From the NCBI GenBank assembly GCA_030248295.1, contig JASANH010000523.1, positions 620,001-684,000 on the forward strand: 64,000 bases of DNA, written 5' to 3'. Under the pieces are notes generated by a model. That model was not told the origin of the DNA. It made no database searches and was given only the letters and a program-made list of their open reading frames with translations. Of the stretch, positions 47,389 to 58,464 are shown piece by piece. The position numbers and the translations under genes are program-made. Source of the stretch: Mesodorylaimus sp. YZB2_4. Lineage: Eukaryota; Nematoda; Enoplea; Dorylaimida; Dorylaimidae. How positions within the stretch are numbered: the stretch's first letter is position 1; the number at the start of each line of letters is the position of its first letter.

Positions 47389-48601
47389 TCAAGACTGTTT
47401 GGTGTGCAGACCAATCTTTCGCCTGCCGACGAACCAGAGGACAGCCGAGAGGAGGATGGTGGCTGCGCCAAGAGTTCCGTAGAAGACTGCGAATGGGAAT
47501 TGACCCTGCAAGACGAGGGTGAGGTAAAGATGAGGGAAACGGACTGCGAGGGCTTACCGTCTTCAGGCATTTGTATCCGTAATAACCCTCGTTGCATTCG
47601 CATCGCATCAGGCCGGGGCCATCGTCGACGCAGTGGCTCTTGTCAGGGCACGACTCTGCAAGAAACACTGGGTGAGGAGGGAAAGAAAGGGAAGTGCGAG
47701 ACTGACCTCCAGAGACATTGCAAGGCAGTTGCTGATCCTCGCACCAAAGGGAAGATGAAAAGTTGTGAGATGATTTCCAATACTGATCGCCCCCAGGACA
47801 TGTGGTGAAGTCTGACGGGACGAGCCTGAAGCAGGAGACCGTGCTGGTGTGCAGGCTTGAGCAGACATCACTTACAGGGTGTTCAAATTGGTCAGTCCTC
47901 GGAACGTGTCCACTGAAACCTGGCGAGGATTAATCGGGTTTTCGTTAAGGCACCTGAAAAGAGTCCCATTCGAGAATGGGGGGGGGGGGGGGTGGGGGAG
48001 AAAGGGCACTTACAAGACTGTGATCAAATTGGTCTGGTTGTAGAGAATAGCGTCCTTTAGAAATGCATTGGCCAGCAATTCAGTTATGCTACAGTTTCGT
48101 AGATCGACCCTGAGAAGACAAGGCGGCATGCATTTCGGGGTAAGCAAGGCTCATCACAAAGTGCACAGCCAACCCTTCCCGAGCCACGTACTCTTACTCC
48201 CAGGAGATACTCACAGAAGGTTGCCATTCAAGTGACAGCAGTTGCCACCCTCCTTGCTCCCACAACCCGATGGCCAACACCGATCGTCAGAAGTCGCGAC
48301 ATTTTCTCGGGCGCACGACCTCGAACACAGACTTGAATCGGCCGAGATGGACGAAACCTGAAAAAGTAACATCAGCGCCGCAAAATATCTTCTAGTAGAA
48401 AATGTTGAACGCCTACAACTAAAGATTTCGAAGGCATCGGTTTGAGTCTGCCCTGATGGTTCAGCGGGTGCCTCATGCTCATAGTTAATTGCTCAGAGAA
48501 GGTTCGACATAGAAATTCTTACAAAAATCGACACCATCACTATGCGACGAGATGACTAGAACAGACCCACTTACCAGTGCTAGGACCAAAATAATTAGCA
48601 T
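47389..48601 (-). CDS. ATRAID: ATRAID-like type I membrane protein
   Basis: Seven or so small exons. The start is ATG 48601 (signal peptide MLIILVLAL, ending at a donor); a longer open frame upstream is ignored because the signal starts here. The Cys-rich/LRR-like region reads CWPSGCGSKEGGNCCHLNGN, VDLRNCSITELLANAFLKDA and VSVDTFRGLTNLNTL. FTTCPGGDQYW then precedes an EGF-like module (SCPDKSHCVDDGPGLMRCEC). The membrane helix FAVFYGTLGAATILLSAVLW and a short basic tail end the protein. The order and the CVDDGPGL..GYKC signature match ATRAID (APR3), a lysosomal/surface glycoprotein which in vertebrates partners SLC37A3. Stop at 47389-47391. One intron contains a G-run near 47977-47991. Confidence 0.9.
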
Positions 48602-49712
48602 TCTGCCCCGATCGATCAACTTTGCACTCCTAAAAATACAAAGTTCCGTCGCTCCTGGCTCAAAAATTTCGGTAATCAGCATTCGAAACCCTCCTTGACT
48701 CTGTGCGTTCCTGGCCCAGCTGCGGAAGCTCGAGCTGCTAACGTCAGCTAACAATTCTTACAACGAAGCCAGTCTGTCACGAGTTCAAGATAAGCTCATG
48801 GCCACTGACAAACAAGGAGATAAGAATGCCCTGACAGGCACATTCAAAACAAGTAAGCCCCGAATAACTATGCCAGTTTAGAGCGCTTGTTTTTGTTCCT
48901 AACTACATCAAATTAGCCATCATAAACAGTACAAACACATTTTGCAAGTCGACAATTTCGAACATCAGACACATCTATCCAATCTTATCCAGAGGCCCCA
49001 CAAATTGACTAACCTGCACTGGCAAGTTATCGAGGCATCAGATGACACAGCACTTGCTCAGCAGTCTTCCTCCACCGCAATCAGCTGATTCGACTAGTTT
49101 TATCGATCAGTTGGCCAATAGTTTTCTCCCGCGCTCTAGCAGACAAGCTTATCCGTGCGTAGTGTGGGTTCATTTGGCAGCACACGTATCGGGGGTCGGC
49201 TGCGTTGCTTTTTGCTCGGTAAACAAGAAAAGCTAAATTCCTAAATTTAGAAAAGTTAAATTACGTTAGTCCATTAAATTTTTCCTGTTTCACCGTCGTA
49301 TTTGTCCCAAACTATAAAAAATAGTTGTAAAGTTTGTGGTAACAGCTGACTTCCGGTTGCGTGTTTCAGTAATGGCCGCCGAGGCGGAGGCCCCCGCCGA
49401 AGGAAATATCGATTGAGCTCGCTTTCTCGTCACGCACTCGTCTTATCATTGATGATGAGCAGGCAAAACGGCTCAGAAATCCTTTTTCGCCGTTACGCTG
49501 GACGGGCTTACTTGTACGCTGCGCCTATTTAGGTTGCGTTAGAGTGCGAAATCAAATATAGAAAGCTAGCTAATATATATGCTGACATCTTATCATTAGT
49601 CAGAGATAAAAAGGTAGTATTTAAGTGAAGGCGTAAAAATGGGCTTTCTTTTCAGCTTTCTGGAGGATGCTAAGTCGGACGCGTTGCGCCGCCGTTTCCG
49701 AAACGAATCCTG
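48602..49712. promoter_or_regulatory. divergent region between ATRAID and IP6K
   Basis: This 1.1-kb span separates opposite-strand genes. A short upstream ORF (49373-49417, MAAEAEAPAEGNID) sits in a good initiation context (TAATGGCC) ahead of the IP6K start and could be a 5'-UTR uORF. No other coding signal is seen. Confidence 0.4.
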
Positions 49713-52182
49713 ATGGGTCAACATGATAAACGTCGTGCATCAATTAGCGGAACTTCGCCCGTAGACGAAGGTACTTCGAGAAACGATGGCCCAACTTGCC
49801 TGGAGCCATTTAGTCACCAGGTCAGACCCAGTTGCTTCCCCCCGTTGCTAAGAAAGTATGTTTTCACAGTTCAATGTTTTTTAGGTCGGTGGTCACGTCA
49901 GCGTACTTCGCTGGGACGATCGAACTGTTTGCAAACCTTATTCGAATCGAGAACATCAATTCTACGAACGTTTGTTAACTTTTAAGGCATTATTCGACTT
50001 CGTTCCAGCTTTTAAAGGTGAGTCATAAGCTGAGTCACAAGGTCGGAAAAATCGAATTTGAAAACCTGAAAAGGTCGCCCTTTCTTTGAAAAAAACAATA
50101 AATTACAGTTTTCTCGTTCGTGTAAGATAAATTAGCTGCCATGTCACGTTCTCGAAAGATCTAATGGAACAGTGGCAAACGCTTCCCTGAAATTGGACAT
50201 ACAGTACTAGTCACTTGTCCAAATTTTTTATGAAATCTAGACGGATAAAATGTCAATAGGACACTTATTTCCTAATTGCTTCGATGAAACATTGCTCAGA
50301 TGTCTGCCAATGCTTTCACAGCCACACTAATCGAGGGACGTGGTTTGTGATTTTATGTAGTCGCGCTGCCTTGTTTTCGTTTCCTTATCTTTATTGCACC
50401 AATCCACTATCCTTTTTTAGGAGTAATCGAAGTCGGTTTAGTGGAGGATACGTCCGGTTACCTAACTTTAACTGCGCTTCCGCCAACGCTGCCGAACACG
50501 AGCTCTGCCCGGTCATTGGACGACAAGACTCTTTCCAAACCGTCGAAGACCACCAAGTGAGGGTTTCGTAATTAACTTGTTTTGTCTTCATTATGTGAAC
50601 TATTTTTATAGGATCAAGCTTAAGCGAAGCGGGAGCTTAGAATTAGAATGTTGTGGGAGCGTGGAAGAAGTTTTCCAAGATGTCGGCACGTCTTTCTATC
50701 CTCAGAATCCCTGGGCCATACGCTGCCAAACGTCTCACATCGCCAAAATGCGTCGTAAGAACAAGGAACGGCATCGTAAGTACTTTGACTCTTCGCCTGT
50801 TTCGTTAACTGATAGCGTTTTCTTTTTAGAATTTCTCTTACTTCAAAATTTGGTGTTTAATTATCGATATCCTTGCATATTGGATTTGAAAATGGGCACT
50901 CAGCAACACGGCGACGATGCATCTGAGGCGAAACGAATTTCCCAGGTGGCCAAGTGTCAGCGGTCGACGTCGGCTTGTTTGGGCGCTCGAATGTGTGGCA
51001 TGCAGGTGAGTGTTCTCATTGGCTGTTGTAGTGTATTTTATCACGTGCCTTTCGTGTTTTGTTTATTTTTCAACCTTCAAGGTAAAATTAGGATTGTAAT
51101 CTAGAGGAATGTTTGTGCATGAACAAACGAGATTAATTTTTCAAGTCTGAGCAGGTGATATGGTGCGTCGGAGGTGGGGGTTCGACAGTGACTGAGCAGA
51201 TGGCGTGCCGAGTCAGACTTTACGACGTGTTACAGTCGTCCACAATTGAACAAACTAGTTCTCTGACAGGGAACTGTGCTATCGATCATTTCTACCGTGC
51301 ACTTACCCGAAGAATATGAGTAGATTGCACGTGTGTGTGTGTGTGTGTGTGGGAAAGAGCTCGTTTCGTGACATTTTGTTGCGACTAATGGAATATATTT
51401 TAGGTTTATCAAAGGCGGTCAGGCGTCTTTAAATGCCATAATAAATACTACGGACGTTATTTGTCAGTCGAAGGATTCAAGGCGGAAATTCGATCGTTTT
51501 TGCACAACGGCGAGACATTCCGTGCTGACCTAATCGAGTTATTTCTTGGAAAACTGCAGGATCTATTGCATGTAAGACCCGGCCAGATCAAGTGCGTTCA
51601 TTGTGTCTTTGACGCGTTTTGTCGTTTTAGATTCTCGAGACTGCTGATGGGTACAGATTTTATTCAAGCTCCCTTCTTCTAATATACGATGGTGCGGAAC
51701 AGGAGGAATATGAGGATGCGGTGAGTGGGGATTAGGTCCGCATGTTGTTTGGGTGTCTTCGGAGGGCCTAGTCGGGGGATTAAGCTTTATATGGCGCCTG
51801 GTCGTTCGAGGATCTCAGGCCAATAGTTTCGTTTCAGCTACCTCATGCCGATGTACGAATGATCGATTTTGAACATTCCACGTTCCGCGGTTTCGGGAAT
51901 GACACTCCGCATGACGGACCCGATCTCGGATATATTTTTGGTGTGAAAAGTATTATGGAGATCCTTGAAGAAATTCGCGCACATACGATCGATCAAGCAT
52001 CGGCTTCGTCGACGGCGGCCTCGCGTGAAGGCAACGCATCGAATTTATCGGCGCACATGGGCAGTGGCGCGAACATGGGCGATGCCAATCGAGGCGCGTT
52101 CTTGTACGATAGCGGCAGTAGCACGTGCTGTTGTTCAGCGGACGCCTTGACGCCCGACGATTCGATGGCCGAACGCGCCTGA
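49713..52182 (+). CDS. IP6K: inositol hexakisphosphate kinase
   Basis: About seven or eight exons from ATG 49713 ([20 protein letters not shown]) to TGA 52180-52182. The enzyme phosphorylates InsP6 to the pyrophosphate InsP7. The N-lobe reads [20 protein letters not shown]. The family signature PxxxDxKxG is intact in [20 protein letters not shown]. Next come [20 protein letters not shown], the [10 protein letters not shown] motif and the metal-binding MIDFEHSTF. The QHGDD context and [21 protein letters not shown]-terminus indicate IP6K rather than IPMK or IP3K. The tail after the kinase fold is Ser/Ala-rich and ends in a Cys cluster (STCCCSAD), of unknown purpose. Confidence 0.93.
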
Positions 52183-53134
52183 GGGCCCAATGCTAATTGC
52201 GCGGTCAGGGACCCACTGCCGCCGTTTAGATGGTCAGGCGCTGCTTCGCAACGGAGCCATGATTTGGACCGCTCTTTTGTCTTTATTTTGTAAATGGTCG
52301 AACTCGTTTCGATGCCAAACAAGTTGGAGTTCTGTTCGCATTCGATGCATTTTTTGGGAGCAGGGCGTTGACGTCCGCCTGACTTGTCCCGCAAGCAATG
52401 CAAGTTTGTTTACCCAGCTGTGCGGTGTTTGTTTGTGTATTTTAGAACGAGGGGACTATGGCCGGGTATCTCGACATTACCCCGCAAAGTAGTGTGGTAG
52501 GTCGACCTGCACCCGTTTCCGTCTCTCCCGGACTGTACGTTACTGAAAACTTGTTTGCCCCGTGTGCGCATCTTGTGAGTAGCCGTGCATGCACCAATAT
52601 TTCTGCCTGTCTGCACACACTCAGGGTGCAGCGATATCCGAGTGCATACCTGTCGCGTGCTGTATTTGGATATGGATTATACTCTATGGGTGTGCAAGAC
52701 CAGTTTTACTCACACCAAATCGAACCGTACGAGTGCATTAGGTGACGCATGAGTCAGCATATCAACGAAACAAAGATAGCGACCATTCAAGTATTTGTTC
52801 AATAGTAACTGAATCAGGTGACATCTAAAATTGGACTACTTGGGCAACCCGTGCGAGAACACAGATCGAAACCTCGCTCCTCCCGTCGAGGCTCGTCTAT
52901 CCTCAAAGCTTCACACCCATCCTGACTTAAATGGGAATTTGGTACGCCATAAGTACAATGTGCATAAAAATCGAAGTAGTAAATTGGACGAGATGGTCAA
53001 GTCAGCAACGAGAATCAAACAGAACCAACAAGTGGGGACGCCCGGGCGTCCAATTGCTTACCTAGTATGCACCAGAGTGAAAATCATATAAAATTACGGT
53101 TGCACACAAATTGCGATGGCCAGTGATGGACTTG
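52183..53134. other. intergenic region between convergent genes, 950 bp
   Basis: It contains the 3' flanks of IP6K and PEDS1. Open frames here are short and show no motif. Nothing else is recognised. Confidence 0.35.
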
Positions 53135-54389
53135 TCATTCGGTCTTTCGCGACCACTTCATGTCGTCCGATCGAGGAATGGCACCCGTCAGTTTTGTGAT
53201 GATCCATTCGGCACCTGTCCAAAAGCGAATCTGTTCTAGTGGCCAGTTCAACCATCCTGTCGTGATGCAGAAGTAGGTGTCGTGAGGAGCAACCTGAAAG
53301 CACGAGTGATTGGGCCTTTGGCACTGGCGAACAGGGCGACGGCGAGGTCCACTCCCCACCTGCCATTCGCAAGAATGTAAAACGGGCTTACGTGGTGCAC
53401 ACGATGGTGCTGTCGCGGCAACACAATGTGCATCTTCTGCAGGACCTGCACCCATGTGGGCAGACCGAAATACGTATGCGACCACTTGTGGATCTGAAAT
53501 ACGCAATAAGTTAGGTGTACTCCCCACAGTAAGAGCCAACGCACCTGATTCGTGATCGAGACGTAGATGGCCAGGAGCATCCAGTACCAGTGGTACGGGT
53601 AGTAGGCTTCTAATTCTTGCGGACTCAGCGTGCAGTACTGGTAGGTTATGTGAGCTAGCTTCCAAATTGTCAGCATGAAATTGTCGCCGTTCACTTCGAT
53701 GAAATCGTGCCGGGTGATCGAAGTCGGGTCGATGTGATGTTCTCGGAACGGCCTGATGAAGTTCTACAAACCAAAGCCCAGCATCGTAGTTAGTGGCATA
53801 ACGGAGAGCGAAAGATAAAACTGACCTTGCCGAAGAGTGGCAGCTCGACCGATCCCCACGAATCAGCCGCCCAGTGTACGACACCCGATGCGAAGTCAGC
53901 GGTCAAAATGCCCATGACTAAGAACGAAGGGCATTCCGCATAAACCGAACAACCGTCAAGAATTGCTTACCAGCTGAAGATGCGATCGTCTTCCAATTGG
54001 CCAGTTTTATGTGCACGAGGAGCAAGATCATGTTCAGCACCATGAGCGAAGTTGCTACGGATATGGAGACAGTCTCCTGAATTCGCTTGGCTAAAATCAA
54101 GTAAGTCACGTATCGCATCTTCCAAACATCAACCTGATCACTTACTTCGACTGTACATGCTGGCCAGCTGCTTGGCCCCAGCATGCTGAGGACCCCACCT
54201 CGGAACTCGCTGTCCCATATGGTTGTTCACGTTGCCATTCGGGTCATCTTCGGGCATTGCATCACCGTTCAAACCATCTCCGCTGACAACACCACCATTT
54301 ACAGCATCACCTTCAATGGCCGCTTCGCCCACAATACCGCTGCTGTTGCCGGTTTGCGTCTCGACTTCGCATTCGCCTTCTTGGCTCAT
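53135..54389 (-). CDS. PEDS1: plasmanylethanolamine desaturase (TMEM189/Kua)
   Basis: Several exons from ATG 54389 to TGA 53135-53137. The acidic N-terminus precedes [20 protein letters not shown] and two membrane segments (e.g. [20 protein letters not shown]). The di-iron-type His motifs of the Kua/PEDS1 family are all present: [21 protein letters not shown] ([20 protein letters not shown]), [12 protein letters not shown] and [20 protein letters not shown]. The C-terminus [17 protein letters not shown] matches the family end. PEDS1 introduces the vinyl-ether bond of plasmalogens in the ER. It is free-standing here, not fused to UBE2V1 as in some mammalian transcripts. Confidence 0.95.
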
Positions 54390-55108
54390 CTCGAAAAAAC
54401 GGGTTAAGTTTCGTGTCCTATAAGAGATATGGGGCTCAACGGCGCGCCCAACAGGATATGAGCGAGGGGCCCCTAGTGACCCGATGATTCATGAGCGCAT
54501 GACCTAACTAACCTCAATAAATCTTATGCGAAAACAAAACCACTCACCTGCGGCCGGGTCGTAAAAAGTATGAAAGGCGAACAACGAAGCTGGTCGTAAG
54601 GAGACGCAATGCGACGTCTGTCGGTGAATAGCAAAGCTCGAACTTAACTCGACTAGCACTAGCACTAACTAGTACACTCTTATACGACGGCCTAACCAGC
54701 CGCCTCCAGCAGAGAGAGACGAGGAACGAATCTTAGGACATGCCTGACGTAAGGGTGGCGTGAGAGGTAAAAGTGAGTTTCAGGTTTGGGGTATCGAGAA
54801 GAAATCCCTCATTCTCCAATTGTTGCTGCAACAATGATAAATGAGAGCGACTTCCTTATCAGCTGCTTCAACGACTACTGTTAGATAATGGATGTAACAT
54901 CAAACTGATTCAAATCGTGGTCAGTATATCGCACCTACTGTACATGGCTGATACGATGAACATAAATCAACCATTCGCCATTTTTTAAGACTATTTATTA
55001 CTCAATATCAAGAAACTTTATGAAGACTGGATTTAAACCTTTTAAATCACTCAATATTGCTTGGGCTAAATCTAATCGAGTGAGAAATATCTGCGGTATT
55101 GGATTGAT
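54390..55108. promoter_or_regulatory. PEDS1 upstream region
   Basis: About 700 bp between the PEDS1 start and the left end of the transposon. A CTAGCACTAGCACTAACTAG stretch near 54653 is a small tandem repeat. No coding exon is seen. Confidence 0.35.
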
Positions 55109-55460
55109 GTTCACATCATGGCTATACTTAAGGAATTCTCAGGCTCTCCTAACCACGCTCAAACCGGTTCTCCAACACGGAAAGAACTGGCCTATAGGCT
55201 CGCGTGCATGAAACTGGAGGGTTCAAATTTGAAATTTTAATGCTATCGCGGAAATAATAGTTTCGTTGAATTCCTCGCATCAGACTGGACCATCTAACAA
55301 ACTCCTTTTTTTCAAATTTTTTGTATTAAAAAAATTTGAATTTGGCGGCTTTACTGTCGTTCTTAGGTTCATCAAACTTTTATATCCGTGCACACTCGAA
55401 AAATGTAGGTATATATCTAAATCTTGGTCCGTTCCTGTCAGCTCTCATCACCGAAATTTA

Positions 55461-56817
55461 ACGCGCCGTTAACGCCCTCCCGTCACAGCACACTTTTGCC
55501 TGGGAGCACCTGCGTCCAGCAACCACTTATGCCAAGTGCGGGAAATTTAAACTGCGTTGTGTTGAAATTCGCTTTGCCGCTCTTTCCACCAGCGCTGCTT
55601 CTATCCAAACGGGTATAATTTACGTAATTATCGTATTACTCATTAATAAAAACATTCAACGGCAATGGCGGCATATAAAAACAGCAGACGCTTCCTGTGT
55701 ATCGACACACTTCAAATGATACCAGCTATGACATTTTTCGCAGTCAATCCAATCGATATTTTCCGCGCCATCATTTAAATTCGGGGTATCCAACAAACAG
55801 TGAGCGCACACCTCCGATTCCATTTCGTCATAATTTTCGTCATAATTAACGATGAGAAACAGAACACTTACTTCGTAATTTGTCAACGATCCAAGATACT
55901 GACCGTTGATCCATGTAGTACTGGGCAACCATTCCTTGCAAATCTTCTGGAACTCGAATTCGGGCTAATCGGTTGTCGTGCTGATAATGATCAACGCAGT
56001 ATTTAACCATAACTTTACCATCAACTTTGCTTTTACTGACGATTGCGAATGCCGAACACGTAAACCCGACTTTGATCGAACCCAACTTTTTCGGCGCTCG
56101 CATACCTTCTGACGTCGACTCACTATATCCGCTCCGATGGCAGCGGAAGTATTCCACTGTCGCTTTTTTACTTTCGCGATGAGATTTGCGAACGAATTCG
56201 AACCGCCCGTCAGTTTCAACTTGTGATTTCCATTTAATAAAATTAGCATCAGACTCGAAAGTAGATTCTCGAATATTCGCCGGGAGTTGATGCTCCGATT
56301 GAAGATGGGCGCACAATTCAATCATTGTCGAAAAAAATTTCTCGCAAACTCCACATTCAATATCACAATTCTGAGCGACGAGCGGCACGGGAGGTGATGA
56401 ATCGACTAAATTAGGACATCGATGCCTGTGACGTGACTGGCGATTGTTAAAAATTGCATCGCAAGTAGAGCACGGAAAGCCCGCTTCAGGATGCTTTGAT
56501 TTCCGATGGAGACCAAGAGCCACAGCATTAGGAAACAATTCTTTGCAAAATTTGCAAGGAAGCATCTCTTCGAAGTACTTTACGGACGACCGTAAAGGCG
56601 AAAACACGAGTTTTACCGCCACTTGGCTTGATCAAAATACAAATTTTACAGAATAACTACGACAGAAAGACAATAGAAAGCAGCGCTGGTGGAAAGAGCG
56701 GCAAAGCGCATTTCAACACAACGCAGTTTAAATTTCCCGCACTTGGCATAAGTGGTTGCTGGACGCAGGTGCTCCCAGGCAAAAGTGTGCTGTGACGGGA
56801 GGGCGTTAACGGCGCGT
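55461..56817. mobile_element. 1.36-kb nested DNA transposon with ~145-bp TIRs and 8-bp target duplication
   Basis: TIRs at 55461-55605 and 56674-56817 differ at only one or two positions and begin ACGCGCCGTTAACGCCCTCC. The direct repeat GAAATTTA flanks it at 55453-55460 and 56818-56825. It lies inside the outer element and encodes one protein on the minus strand. Long TIRs recall Mutator-like elements, though these usually make 9-bp duplications. The superfamily is uncertain. Confidence 0.8.
55656..56565 (-). CDS. C2H2 zinc-finger and PHD-finger protein of the nested transposon
   Basis: From ATG 56565 (MLPCKFCKELFPNAVALGLH) the frame carries two or three C2H2-type fingers (CKFCKELF..H..H, CSTCDAIFNNRQSRHRHRC, CGVCEKFFSTMIELCAHLQS). 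A region follows that resembles the FAR1/MULE N-terminal domain (FEFVRKSHRESKKATVEYFR, VKYCVDHYQHDNRLARIRVP). A small intron around 55846-55870 seems to lead to a complete PHD finger: CAHCLLDTPN, DCEKCHSWYHLKCV and ICRHC (Cys4-His-Cys3). No DDE catalytic core is present, so it looks like an internally deleted transposase or an accessory protein. The exact splice junction is unclear: the best donor and acceptor do not keep frame. Confidence 0.55.
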
Positions 56818-57780
56818 GAAATTTATTCGGGAACGGGCTATTTATTTTTAAGAAATGCCGTCGAATTTTTTAAAAAAATTGCGTCAGCTCATCCTGATTT
56901 GTTAGAAAGGACCATTTACATATCGCCGAAGTGGTATTTAGCCGAAATAATATGCATTCTTAATCAAGACGGAACATTATCACCCAACAACGACCACAGT
57001 CAGAAATTTCAAAATCCGGCGGATTTATTTCGTTCAATAATTGAGTTGGATTGCGAAAATGCAGCATGCTCTATGAAAGATCTGTTTATGTGCAGTGGTC
57101 GGCGGCAGTCGTTATGGTCATTGTTTTACCGGGGGAAAGCGAAAAGCGTCGGCCATGATGAACTGGTAAAGACGGCCAGGATTAGACTATCGCCCAGTTT
57201 ACCCCTAAGCTGGTGACCCAAGATTTTCTTGAGAAAGACTTTGGAACATTGAGACAGCGATGCGGAGGCACAATGAATCCTACTATTCAGTCAGCCGCCT
57301 ACGTTTTTCGTGCGATGAATATGAATAGGCTGTTGAAGTTTAAACTGAATACAGGTACTGTGTCTTGAAGTCTCATTGCTTGCCATCACTTATTTTCTAT
57401 TTATGTTGAATTATTTGTTACGGTCCACTAATAATGAAGCAACGTTGTTGGTCCGGGAGATGGACGTTGGAAGCTAGTGAGTCAGACCTGGCTGCTCTCT
57501 TTTCAAAGCCATAGCGATGTTATAGATTCAACTTTGTTTAACGGTTCAGTATCCAACATATAACATGGAAAATGACTTTTCAGCAAAAACACCTCACGTC
57601 GAAACCCTATTTGCTACTGCTTCTTCAATGATGCCAGAACCTTCCCCTTATCGCGCAAAGCAGGCACAATTTCAGGCTTTCCTTTCCTTCTGTTGTAAAG
57701 TATCAGGAGATATCGACCAATTGACAACGCTGCTCCTTTTACTATCGCCTCGATCATCAACGACAAAATATGAGGGTCTG

Positions 57781-57811
57781 AATGAGGGTATGAGGGTATG
57801 AGGGTATGAAT
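57781..57811. repeat. short tandem repeat GAGGGTAT, about 3-4 copies
   Basis: GAATGAGGGTATGAGGGTAT and continuing copies lie in the interior of the outer transposon, a simple microsatellite. Confidence 0.7.
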
Positions 57812-58464
57812 CATTGTATTCAAAGTGGAATTATCTTCAGATTCTTCCGTCAGCGCAAGTACTACTGATGATAAGAGATTCGTGTAAGTCGCCGCCAATG
57901 ACTGTCTATCGATAATTTACATTATCTCCTTCTTGAATCGATCCATTACCGGCCGTAGACAGTGAGAAAATACAATAATACGAAACTAAAACTACATAAC
58001 AACTAAACTAATTAAACAGAAGAATCAACCAACTGAGCCTAGTTTTTCATTTCTTTCCACATCGCCAGAGCGTAGGTACGATGACATATGTTCGCGCTTT
58101 TAGCACTTTATAGCAAGCGCACAGACTAGAACCTGCATGCCGCCAAATTTAAATTTTTTTAATACAAAAAATTTGAAAAAAAGGAGTTTGTTAGATGGTC
58201 CAGTCTGATGCGAGGAATTCAACGAAACTATTATTTCCGCGATAGCATTAAAATTTCAAATTTGAACCCTCCAGTTTCATGCACGCGAGCCTATAGGCCA
58301 GTTCTTTCCGTGTTGGAGAACGGGTTTGAGCGTGGTTAGGAGAGCCTGAGAATTCCTTAAGTATAGCCATGGTTCACATGCAGTCTGCATTCTTAGGCCG
58401 AGGAACAAATCCTTTTTCGGAAGGAGGGGCCCTAATCTTGTAGATTTTGTGATTTTGTAAATGA

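Larger units (their letters stand above)
55347..57360 (+). pseudogene. broken P-like transposase fragment of the outer element
   Basis: The frame is open from the TIR edge to 55460 (ending LSALITEIY at the duplication) and continues at 56818 (EIYSGTGYLFLRNAVEFFKK) to about 57170. A frame change or very short intron then leads into TIAQFTPKLVTQDFLEKDFG, MNPTIQSAAYVFRAMNMNR and LLKFKLNTG, ending at a donor-like AATACAG|GTACTG. The nested element splits the frame, and the N-terminal DNA-binding region is absent. It is therefore non-functional as it stands. Similarity to the P/THAP9 C-terminus is from motif reading only. Confidence 0.6.
55117..58371. mobile_element. 3.26-kb DNA transposon with ~230-bp TIRs, probable P-element superfamily
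   Basis: Left TIR ~55117-55346 and right TIR ~58139-58371 are near-identical inverted copies, starting CATGGCTATACTTAAGGAAT outermost. Immediately outside both is GTTCACAT (55109-55116 and 58372-58379), an 8-bp target duplication. Plus-strand coding remnants include QDFLEKDFGTLRQRCGG followed by NPT, the QDxLExxFGxxRxxGG..NPT signature of the P-element/THAP9 transposase C-terminus. An 8-bp duplication is also the P-superfamily rule. No THAP domain or full catalytic region fits inside, so this is a deletion derivative. It is interrupted by a second element at 55461-56817. Confidence 0.8.
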
